Origin: Hemicordylus capensis
Taxonomy: Eukaryota; Chordata; Lepidosauria; Squamata; Cordylidae
Length of the DNA: 64,000 nucleotides
Assembly (NCBI RefSeq): GCF_027244095.1
Contig: NC_069669.1
Location: forward strand, 4,986,501-5,050,500
Reading direction: 5' to 3'
Positions 46,753 to 58,700 of this stretch are shown here, in pieces. A program made the translations under genes and the position numbers. Positions within the stretch are counted from its first letter, which is position 1, and the number at the start of each line of letters is the position of its first letter. Below the pieces are notes generated by a model. That model did no database searches. It had not been told where the DNA came from and saw only the letters and a program-made list of their open reading frames with translations.

Positions 46753-49700
46753 TTACTCCTCTATCCCAATAGAGCAGGAGTCGGGGCCGAGGGCTGCCCA
46801 GGCGGGGTGGGGTGGGGCAGACAGAAAGGAGGAAGACAGTGGTCAGAACGGATGGACGCTGCCTCGCTGTGCCGCAGGAAGACCCTGGGTGGCCCTGGAA
46901 GGCAGGGCACCCCTCTGGCAGCAAAGGGCCCAATCCTCCCCACCCTGACCCTTTCTGGAGAGGGGATTGGCCTCATCTCGCCCCTGATAACAACGGCAAT
47001 ACACTTTGTTAGCCACCCCCTAAGAAGTGGTTCTCTGGGTGGCTCACAACACAGCATGAAGGGCCTCTTCCGCCGTGGGCAGCCCCTCCTCAAGCGTCCA
47101 GAGCCCCTCCCTCCCCGTCGCCTGGCTGGGGCCCTCTTCCCCACTGCCCACACCAGACAGGGGCCAGCTGCCTCCAACTGAAGGGATCAGCCAGGCACTG
47201 CCACAAGCCACACTGGGCCGCCCATCCCCACCTTTGCGCTAGCAGATGGAGCCCCCTGCGGTAGGGAGTTGGGGGAGCCAGAGGGACAGGAAGCGCCAGG
47301 CCAGCTTCTGCCATCCCAAGCCAGGCCCTCGAGAGACTTCTTTCTGCCGTTACCTGGCAGGTACACGTCGGCCGGCAGCTCGCTCTCCACTTTGGGAAGG
47401 CTCCGGGACTCGGAGGCCCCGCTGCTCTCCTGCAGGATGTCCTCAGCGGAGGGAGGCTGGCTACCTGGGACAGGGCAGGGGAATCGCTCAGCACCGCTCC
47501 ATCTCCTGGGGCAACCCCAAAGGGTCCTGGCTTTTGCTGGCACTGTGACTCTGCCACAAGACTGAGCTGTGCCCCTCCATTCCCGGGCCTTGCTCGCTAG
47601 GCGCAGCTCTGGCTCCTGTCGTCTGGGCCAGCCCCAATCACGACACTCTGCTCTCCCACCCCAAAGGTTGAAGGGCCTCCTCCCAAGGACTGGGACTCCA
47701 CCTCTACTTCCAACCAAAATGTACGCCCAAGTCCAGCCCAGCCCATGGAAGGGAAGTGGGCTGTGGTGCCAGGGATGTTCCTGGCCAGTGCCAGGCCCCA
47801 CCACCACAGGCAAGCAGCGCCATGCCAGGTCTCGCCAGCGCTTACCTTGCTGAAGTGAGGAGACCTCCTCCACCTCTTCCACAGCCAAGCTCTGGGAAGA
47901 CGGAAGAAGAGAAAAGAGTTCTCATCTCTGCTGATCACAACGGTCTGCCATCATTAGACTTGTGCAAATGGGGAACAACCCACTCGCTCTGCATGCCCTG
48001 CAAAGACTCAGGACCTCCTCAAGCTATGGTGTTTTACTGTGGGCGGGGGACTATTCAGGAGGAAGAGAGAAGCCCCCACCCAGCCTGAAGCCCTGTGGAG
48101 CACTCCCTGAGCAATGGGGGGGTGCTACCTCCCCCATTCTCAAAAGAGGACATAGGGAAATTAAAATACAGTCTAAAAAGACACACAAAGCAGACCCCAG
48201 GAACAGTCGCTGGAGGGACGCTGTGCTGGGGCTGGATACGTGTCGACGTGGTGTAGTGGTTAGAGTGCTGGACTAGAACCAGGGAGACCCAAGTTCAAAT
48301 CCCCATTCAGCCATGACACTAGCTGGGTGACTCTGGGCCAGTCACTTCTCTCTCAGCCTAACCTACTTCACAGGGTTGTTGTGAGGAGAAAACTTAAGTA
48401 TGTAGTACACCACTCTGGGCTCCTTGGAGGAAGAGCAGGAAATAAAAAGCAAATAAATAAGAATAAATACAGCCCAGGATGGCTCATCTCCCCCTGCCCA
48501 GTGCAGCTGACCTGGCCTGGAAACTTGGATCCAGTGGAGCAAGCAAGACCAATGGGTGAAGCCTGGCTTGTCCAAGAGGTTCCTTCACAGCCTGGCATGA
48601 ATGAAAAGTTTGCCTTGGCAGGGAGAGGTGGACTAGCCGTGGCCCAAACACTCCACCTGCTGACTCAGTCAGGCACTACTATGTCCTGTTGTCTAAAAGT
48701 AGGGCAATACCTTTATCAAGGCCAAGAAAAACAAATTCAAAGTAGTTGGGAAGCTATTGAGCTTCTTCTAAATATCCCACCCTCCTCACATACACACACT
48801 ATTTTACTTAACATGCAGCCCAAGAAAGAGTTCTAGAGAACTCAAAGCTGATTACTTTGTAATTTATTATTTCTTTAGTTGGTCCTAATAAAAGGCATTC
48901 CCCACCCACCCCCAAAAGGCCAACATGGCTACCTATGGTTTCTGCTTCTTGTTCTAGCAGGCACAGAATCTGCTATCCAGTGACCAACTGGCATCAGAGG
49001 GCACCCCCTCCACCTTTTTCTGGGGCAGCCAGATGGTCCGCCTGCCCACTGGGAGGTGGCTCATCAATTCTGCGTCCACAGGAAGACCCGCCCAGGAAGA
49101 CAAGCCTGCTGGTCTTGGAAGAGACACTTCGCAGGTCAGGGATGGGGAGAGATTTACCTCTGGGGAGCTGGCCTCTCGCAGAACCAGTTCTGTCCCACAG
49201 AGTGGGGGCTGCAAGTCCGAGGCGTCTGAGAGCTTTTCCTCATCCTCTTCATGGATGGGTGAAGAGGGAGAGCGCAGAGTGCTGTGGAGAGGGAGGGAGA
49301 GAGAAAGAGCGAGAGAGAGAGCGTGCCGTTACATGCAGACCTGCCATCACTTAGTTGAGGGGGTGGTTTCTAAGGAAAGAGGCACTCAGCCCTGCTGGGA
49401 AGCCTCCCCAAGCCTCTCAACTCTGGGACCCAGAAAGGATGATCCACTGGCCTCTCTGCACACACTGCAAGGCTCTCCTCTCCCTGCTTTCCACATACAC
49501 ACGCTCCAGGGCTGAGATCTGGCTTAAATTCAGCCCTGCAGAAACCCAGGGCCCTTCCACAGGTCCAGCCTTCTGTTTCCCACAGTGGCGAGGGAGGGAG
49601 GGAGGGTGCCAAGAGCCCTGCACAGCATCACACCTGTGCCCTAGCCAACCCCACGGCTAACCTGTCTGGAGACTTGCTGCGCTTGCTTTTCTGATGGCTG

Positions 49701-52700
49701 CTCTCAACGGCCCGGTCAAGCCCCATCAAGGGTCTGTTGGAGGGAGGAAGCCCATCCAGCACACCTGTGTAGGTGATTTCATCATAGAGGGGAGCTGAAG
49801 GGATGGAGGGCGAGATGGAACGCAAGCCGTTCAGAGCCTCCAGCAGGGAGATAGGCTCGTAGCCCGGAGGAATGTTGTCTGAGCACTGTGGAAGGAAGCA
49901 ACAGAACAGGTCTCCAATGCAGCATGGCTACCCTTCATTCTCGATCAGTTCATCCGGCACTTGAGTTGCCTTTTGCCTCTGCTCTCCCGCTCTCACACAC
50001 CACCCTCTTCCCCCCAAAGAAACTGAGCCTCCTCGTTCACAGGATCAGAGTGACAGAGGCATGTTGGGGGTGGAGGGTTGATTTTAGTGCTTAGGGCATC
50101 TCATATTGAACTCTCTGGATAAAAATGGATATCTTCTATCGATATATTTAATTCTCTGAGGCATACCATTGGCTAATCCCATGTGTGGCAGCTCTCGCGA
50201 GAGTTTGGAGAGCTGCCTGATAGGCTAGCCACAGGACGGGTGGGAAGGGAAAAAATGGCGGAGTAGCCGGCCTGCTGGGGCGGGGAGGAAAAATAGCGCC
50301 GAGAAAACGGTGGCGGTGCCGGGTGGAAGGAGGCAGCAGGGACGAGGATGGGGGAAGGAAGCGACAGCAACAGGCAGGCAGGAGGCAGCGGCAGCGGGTG
50401 GGCGGGGCAAGAACAAGGCAGAAATGGGGGGGGAGGTGGCGGCAATGGGCAGGTGACAAAACAGCGACAGCGGGGGAGGCGCCTGCTCTGCGCCTGGCCC
50501 AGCTAGTTCCTAATAATTTGTCCTTCCTTTTCACCCATTTCTGTTTCACCTTGCCATCTTTACATAAGAACAGAACAGCCCTGCTGGATCAGGTAAGGCC
50601 TATCTAGTCCAGCATCCCGTTTTCCACAGTGGGCCACCAGATGCCTCTGGGGAGCCCACAGGCAAGGTGAGGGCATGCCCTCTCTCCTGCTGCTGCTGCT
50701 CCCCTGCAACGGGTATTTAGAGACATTTTGCTTCTAAGGCTGGAAGTGGCCTATATTAGACACCAGGCTAGTGCTGTCTAATACAGAACAACATTTGTAA
50801 GAGAGGGGTCAGTACCCTCCCCATATTACAGGAGGAGTGAATGGAGGCCAAAGGAGTCAGGTGACTCTCAGGAAAAAAGATCAGGAGGTGTCAAAGGGGA
50901 AGAGCAGCTGGGCTGGGCAGATTGTCTAGCTAGGGTGGGGGCACCAAGTGTAGCCAGAAGGTGGCTGTGTGATGCCCGGCTGGGGCAGTTCCTCACCGAG
51001 TGCTCATCGTGGTCCAGGGTCTGTGCCAAGACAGGGCTGAAGGAGATGGGCGACAGAGCTCCCGGCTTCTTCCTCACTGCTCGGATCTGCAGCAGGGCTC
51101 GGAATGCTACGAGGGGATACATCACGAGAAGTGGTCACCTCTAACTTCCCCCCCGTCTCTCTCTCTCTCTCTCTCTCTCACTCACACACACACAAAAAAC
51201 CTCTCAAGCCTGCCCCCCACTTCAGACCAGCATCAAAGGCCTCGTTCTTTGGCCCGGCCCGACATCGGATAAACAGGTACAGGAGACAAGGTTGTCCCCG
51301 CGGTAGTGACGAGACTGTGGCCTCCCTACTTGGCAAGTCAACCTCTGGGCCCGCATGCCCCCCACCCCACCCCGTACACCAACGCAGCTGACTCACGCAA
51401 GCGGCAGATGGGGCAGTTGTTGGCCTGGTAGCGCAGGGTGTCCGCACAGGAGTTGCAAAGGCAGAGGTGTCTGCAGGGCAGGATGAGGGTGTCCCGCAGG
51501 TCTGAGAGGCACACCACACACTCGTTGCTGTTGTCGCTGTTCTCATCGTCGCAGGGCTGCGGGAGGGTTCAGACCGTCAACACGGAACTGGGCGGGCAGG
51601 CTTCAGGCTGGTTTGGGTTCTTGATGAGCACCCCTCCCCCAGGCCCACTAATCAGAGTCACGGGGAGGGTGGCTGCCTCTAAGCCCACACATGGGCTTAG
51701 CTCACCAGCACCAAGCTCAGAGTCCTTCCATAGGAAAACCCACTCCTAGTTTTCTCCCAGGCTTCCTTGGTCTATGGAGGAGGAGAGCTGGTCTTGTGGT
51801 AGCAAGCGTGACTTGTCCCCTTAGCTAAGCAGGGTCTGCCCTGGTTGCATATGAATGGGAGACTACATGTGTGAGCACTGTGAGATGGAGCTGCTCTGCA
51901 GGCTTGCATGCCGAAGGTTCCAAGTTCCCTCCCTGACAACATCTCCAAGACAGGGCTGACAGAGATTCATGCCTGCAACCTTAGGAACATAGGAAGCTGC
52001 CACATACTGAGTCAGGACATAGGTCCATCTAGCTCAGTATTGTCTTCACAGACTGGCAGTGGCTTCTCCAAGGTTGCAGGCAGGAATCTCTCTCAGCCCT
52101 ACCTTGCAGATGCTGCCAGGAAGGGAACTTGGAACCTTCTGGACTTCCCAGAGTGGCTCCATCCCCTACAGAGGGGAAGATCTTCCAGTGCTCATACATC
52201 TACTCTCCCTTTCATATGCAACCAGGGTGGACCCTGCTTAGCTACAGGGACGAGTCATGCTTGCGACCACAAGACCAGCTCTTCTCTCCTTGGAGAAGCT
52301 GCTGCCAGTCTGGGTTGACAATACTGAGCTAGATGGACCAAAGTCCTTACTCGGTATCCAGCAGCTTCCTATGCTTCAGTAGCCTAACTGGGGAGTTGGG
52401 GGAAGCCTTTCTGTGTCATGGTAATGGAAGTGGGCATCAAAAATGCTTGCCAGTCTCCTGCAAACCATCCCAAGGTCAACCAATACACCCAGTCTCCTTT
52501 CTGCCTGGTCCTGGGGAGCACCATGGCTGAGCAGGGAACACACTGAGCGCCTGCACACCAGAAGGCTGCCTGCTGAGCTGCTGCCTCTTTCCCTCCCACC
52601 ATGCTTGTGCCTCTGTGGCTGCAGTTCTGCCCACCATGTTTGCTTCATTGCCCCCCGCCCCCCATCCACCACATTTGTGGGGAGGGTCTGTGAGGGGCTC

Positions 52701-55700
52701 CCCCACTCCTGGCGCTCATCTCTCCCAGCCCCCAGTTGCCCTGAGCCCTCCCCCACCCACCATGGGCCCCCCTTCACCTTGGTCTCCTGGTTGTTCTTGT
52801 TCTCAATGCCATAGATCTCCTGGAGCAGGTAACTGACCCGGTCCACCTGTGGGAAAGCAGGACAGAGGCAGCGCCGACTGCTCTTACCACCAAATGTGAC
52901 TGGGGAGTCCTCGGTAGCTGGGCGCAGTGCAGAACACAGCTGTGACACTGCCCTTGGACTCGGACCGCCTGCCTGGCTAGGCAAGCCAGGCCAGAAGTGA
53001 AGGGGAGGGGCCAGGTTCAGGGGGGACCAGGTTGGCGGCTTTAAAGGGCACGCCAGTACCTCAGCCACATCACCTCATGCAAAGTGCAGCGCGGCTAACC
53101 ATGGGTCTCCAGACGCTGCTGGACTACAACCCCCATCATCCACAGCAGCCACTAGCCTTGGTGGCTGAGGATGACGGGAAGTGAAGTCCCATAAACATCC
53201 AGGGAGCCAAGGCTGGGCACCCCTGCACCAGAGGCTACTTCCATGCAGAAAGGCCTCTTGCCAAGAACTAGGTCCCGTTGCCAAGGGCTTACGGGCAGGG
53301 CAACCAGCCAGTTGTTTCCGGAAGGGGGAAGGCGGCAGGCAAATCCCAGCCTTTGCACCCAGCACCTCTCCCCAGCCTCTGTGTTACAAACAGGACTTAC
53401 AATTTGCTTCTGCTTCAGAGGCTTGACTGAGAAGCTGCCGTCAACATGCTGACAAGAGAAAGAGACACAGGAGACGCAATCAGCTGAGCCGCGGGGAAAC
53501 ACTCAGAAGCGATAAGGACAGGCCAAGCTGCTGGCTAAGGAAAACACACACGCCATCCTCGGCGAGGATTACTGCAGATGCTGGCCAATGCATACTTGGC
53601 GTGTCGCTACTGTCCCAGGTTAAGAGGAGGGCAGAGGAGCAGCAGGCATCCTGGCCAGGGAGTCACAGGCAGGGCCACCCTTGGCCCTCTGGCCAGCACC
53701 CAGCAGGTGGAGGGGAGCCCTTGGCAGATGCCCACCCAACACACCGCCGGGGCTTCTCTTACCTTTTCAAAGGCAGCCAGGAGGATGTGGGCATGGCCAG
53801 TCACTTCCACGACCACTAGGAGGAAATCACAAGGCCGTGAGAGTCGGGCCAGGAGCCCAGCAGAGGTTTCGAGGGCACCAGTGAAGCAGCTGCCAGCCAG
53901 GGGGGACGTGACATGGTGGAGCACCCCCACCTGGTGCCACACACTGACTAGATGCTGTTGGAAGCAGCCATCTTTCCCCATTCAGTTCACACACAAAAAG
54001 GGTTTTCTTCTGGCAGCCCAAGGAGCCTGGGATGGGACCATGTGCAGAGGGTGCCATGTGCAGATCACGCACACGATCCGGAAGGTGCACCTTCTTATTC
54101 TCTGTGGCCACTAGGATACACAGCCATAGGAACAGCCCTGCTGGATCAGGCCCAAGGAGGCCCATCTAGTCCAGGATCTTGCTTCACACAGTAGCCCACC
54201 AGATGCCTCTGAGAAGCTCACAGGCAAGAGCTGAGGGCACGCCTTCTCTCCTGCTGCTGCTCTCCTGAAACTGGTACTCAGAGGCAGTCTGCCTCTGAGG
54301 CTGAAGGTGGCCTGTACCCCTCAGACTAGTGGCCGTTGATAGACCTGTCCTCCATGAATTTATCCAAACCCCTCTTAAAGCCATCCAGGCTGTTGGCTGT
54401 CACCACATCTGGTGGCAGAGAATTCCATAGGTTGGTTATGCATTGTGTGAAAACGTCCTTCCTTTTGATGGTCCTAAATTTCTTGGCAATCAGTTTCATG
54501 GGATGACCCCTGGTTCTTGTATTATGTGAGAGGGACAAACATTTCTCTCTCTCCACACCATGCATGATTTTATAGACCTCTATCATGTCTCCCTGCAGTC
54601 GTCTGTTTTCTAAACTAAAAAGCGCCAGGTGTTGTAGCCTTGCCTTGTAAGAAAGCCACTTCAGGGAACAAGACTGCCGGGCCCTGCCCAGCCCTGCTCC
54701 TCATAAAAGCTTTCAAGAACGAAGGTGCCAGCACCTTGCGGCATTGGCCCACACAGTCCACTGCCCTCCCCACATCTGCTCTGCAGCTCCCAGCATTCAC
54801 AGCCACCCCTCAGCAGGCTTGGCAGCACTGCTACTCTGCAAAAGGCCTCCCTCCACCTCTGCCCTCAGCTTAACATGGGCTCCCTTCTCCAAGGGACTTG
54901 GGACCAATGGAAGAAGCAGGTTTCTTACCATCGCCTTCATCCACCACAGCCTGGATGACCACAGGAAATACGCCCCGGTCGAGATCAAAGTTCAGCTGGA
55001 GGAGGAGAGCATGGAGAGACGTTTGTCACTCAGGCTAAAGCCCCGGGCAGAGTATCACCACAAAGGGACCAAGACCAAGGTGTTCACTGGAGCCTCATTA
55101 AACTAAAACTACAACAAATATTTATATAATGCTTTTCAACAAAAGTTTCCAAAGGGGTTTAGATAGATATCGATAAAGAAAATGGCTCCCTGTCCCCAAG
55201 GAGCTCCCAATCTAAAAAATAAACCCAAGTTACACACCAGCAACAGCCACTGGAGGGATGCTGTGCTGGGGTTGGATAGGGCCAGTTGCTCTCCCGCCGC
55301 TAAATAAAGAGGATCACGCTTTTTAAAAGGTGCCTCTTTGCCCAGTTAGCAGGGGCAAGGAGAAGTGGTCGTGGCCCCGGTTTTTGTTTGTTTGGCCGGG
55401 GAGGCATTCTTCCTTCTGGCGGGGAGCTCAATCTGACCTCAGAAGGCCAATGAGGGCCCAGCAAGAGCTCCTCTTCCTTCCCCTTTCTCTAGGCCTTCCA
55501 TGATGCCCTGCAGCTTCTCATTCTGCTCCTGCTCTGAAGCCCCACAAATGCCAGGAAAGAAAACCACTGCTTGAGGAAGGCCTGGGGAGAGCACACGCCT
55601 AAGCCCTGTGGCCCAGTCAGGGGCCCGGTTCTGCTCCTCAGCATCTCGTGGGCCTGGGGAGGGGCAAGAAGAGCAGGAAGGAGTCACCTCATCATCTTTC

Positions 55701-58700
55701 CAGTCGGAGAAGTCAATCTTGAAGGAGGGCAGGGAGAACTGCTGGCTCACCCCTCGCTTGTAGTGCACCGTCTCCGACTGCAGAGAAGGGTTCTTGGTGC
55801 TGTAGCTGCAAGTGGGGGGAGAGAGGCAGGCATCAGCGGGAGGCAGCTCACCTGCAACCAGCAGCAGCAGCCTGTCGGGATATTTCTTTAGGATGCTCAA
55901 TATGCGAGGAAGGGGTGCAACTTGCAGAAAATTCCTGGATGTGCCTCGTGGTGGGGCTGCTATTTCTGGGGTCCAAAGGAGAAATAAGGTGATTGTCTGA
56001 CACTCACACAACCATGCCACTGATAAACTCCTCAGTCGCCTGGCAGTAGATGGTGATTGCGACACGTGCATCAGCATCAAAGGTGAACTCCAGGCTGTAC
56101 AAGGCCTTCTGCTTTCCGTTCTCCTCGGTGGGGCTGTCTGCATCTTCTTTGTACCTACACAGAGGAAGGCCGAATCAGCAGAGACCTGACAGGTGGGCTC
56201 TCCACTCAGCACTCCACAATTTCTTCATGGTGCAAAAACTGCACTCCAAAAAGCTCTCTCGGCTGTTCCTGTTTCCTGCCCTTTCACAAATACCAAGTTT
56301 CTAGCTCTCATGGCAATAGATTTACTATCCGCCACAGTTTTTAAGTTACCCACAAAGATCTGTGTGTTCAGGCAACCCGAGTCTGGGCCCAGCATGGCTG
56401 TCTCATCGCCCCCACTCTTGTTCATCTGCAGAGATGCCTCCAGCCCCTCAACTCACATTTCCATTGTTCTAATCTGCCTAGAATTCCATTTTAATAAAAA
56501 AAAATAACCAGAGCTGTGTGCAATAAAAAGATGCCAACACATGCACACACGCCCTCAAGGGTAGTTTCAAAAATCCCAATATAAACCAATGAGGTAAAAG
56601 CAGAAAGGCCATAGATCACTCAGTAAAAAGCCCTGGAGAATAAAAAGGTCTTGGCCTGAATATGTTGGTGCATCCTGAATCAGCCACAAAAGAGCCAGGA
56701 GCACACAGTCCCTCTCCCCGACAGGCATCTGAAGGTGGGGCAGCCAGAGGGGGGATTTTGAAGTGGATTGTAAAGATCTAGCTCATTCTGGACAAGGCGC
56801 TTCCCTCAAGGCACATTCCAATATTGGGCTTGTGGTTTACTGAAACCACGCGACCCCCACAAAGCCCTCTGAAGCAGGTCAAGTCACAAAGGGGCCGGGT
56901 CTAGAGCAGTCTTTGCCCCTGCAGTCAAGAGCCAAGAGAAAAACACAAGCACTGAGGGAAAAGCCCAGCAAGGAATGCAACCCAAAAGGCAGAAAAATGA
57001 AGGAACTGTGCAGCAAAAGGACCCGTGAGCATCCCTGAGACGGGATGCCAAGCTGCCATCCTTACTTCAGCCAGTCTGGCTTTGAAGGCCGTTGAGCCAC
57101 ACACAGCACAATCCACACATGAGCCACCAACCCCTCCCAATGCTCCAGCCTAGACCAAGTCAGTCGTTTGTGTCTGAAGTACCTGACCAAGCGAAGGGAG
57201 TCTTTGCGGATATTCACCAAGCTTCGCAAAGTCTTCACCGGCTCATGAGGCGCTGGGGTTACATAGGGAAACTGGAAAGAAAGACCAGCAACTTTTTGAT
57301 ATAGCACCTTAGCTGAGATCTTGGAAATAATACATGGTATTTATCACTGGATATTCCAGAGATAGTCTTATTTGGATAAATCCTCAATATTCAGAGAGGT
57401 TCATCTGCAGTTGCCACCAGCTTGTCTGGGGGCTGGCTACACAGTGACAGGCCTTCTCTGTTGCCGTCCCAAGACTCTGGACTGTGCTCCCTGCTGAAAT
57501 AAGAGCCTCCTCATCTCTGACAACTTTTAAGAAGTCTTTAAACACCCATTTTTTGACCCAAGCTTTTTAACTAGACAAGGTTTTAAATCGTTTCTTTATG
57601 TCTGTTTTAATGTTTTTATGTTGTTGTAAATTGCCTAGAGATGGATGTTTGGGGTGGTGCACAATAAATAAATAATAAAACTAGTGAGCCTGGGCACAGA
57701 GCATCTGCGACTCTAGTTGGGCCCAGCCGCCCGTCGTCATGCCCGGCTTTCTGGCTGGCCGGCCAGCTGACTGGCCGCTCTCCCCGCCCCCTGCCCGTCA
57801 CCATCCCGCCCGCCGCCCGCCCCCAGGCCACACTATCCTGTTGCTGCCTCCTGCCGGCCAGGCTAGGCTGGCCCGCCACCACTTCCTCCGTGCGGCCAGG
57901 CCAGGGCCCGCCACCGCCATATCACCTTGGCAGGCGGGCCAGGCTGTCCCACCGCCTCCTCCTCCTCTTCCCAGCTGGCAGGGGTTCGCTCACCAACCAC
58001 CCGCCATCTGCCCATCTCATCGCTGCGGCCATTATTTCTCCCTACTGCCACCGCTTCCTCCTGGCCAGCAGAGCTTTGCCACCCGCCCACTTCTTCAGGT
58101 CAGCGGGGCTTTGCCCGCAGGCTGCCTCCTCGCTACTGCCATTATTTCTCTCCGCTTCAATGCTGGAACTCTCGTGCGCTCTCTGTCAGCCAATCGCCTC
58201 CTTTCTGCCACATCCCCACGCATAGCGCATCTTGGAGAATTAATTATATAGATAGGTGCTGGCTGAACCAGGCACAGAGCATCAGTTCTTCCTTGTTCTC
58301 TCTCCCCACTCAGCCCCTTGGGTGCCGCTTTCTCCTGCCCCTTCTGGTTTGCCATCTGGACGGCAGGCAGGCCTGGAGAGGGACCTGATGTTTGGCCAGC
58401 AGGCGTGCCAGAGAGGGAGGCTGCGCCATCCTCTCCACCGCCCGTGCTTCACATTTGGCCCTAGTGAGTGCCACCCTTCCTTTTGGACAGCAGGTGGACC
58501 TCTAGTTCGCCGCCATCACTCCCCCCCATGCCATTGCTTTCTTCCTACCCGCCTTCTTCCGCCTGCCCGCACTTGCCGTTGTTTTCTTCCCACCCACCAC
58601 CACCTTTCCCCCCCATTGGCCCGGCTGCCACGGCCACCACCACCATTTTCTTCCCTCCTGCCCGTGCCCGTTGCTATCTGGCAGCTGCTCGCGAACTCTC

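Noticed and set aside
45821-46948. A 375-codon plus-strand open frame
   Set aside because: It lies antisense to the MGRN1 last exon in GC-rich DNA with CTG, GT and GGT repeats. It has no family resemblance or splice support.
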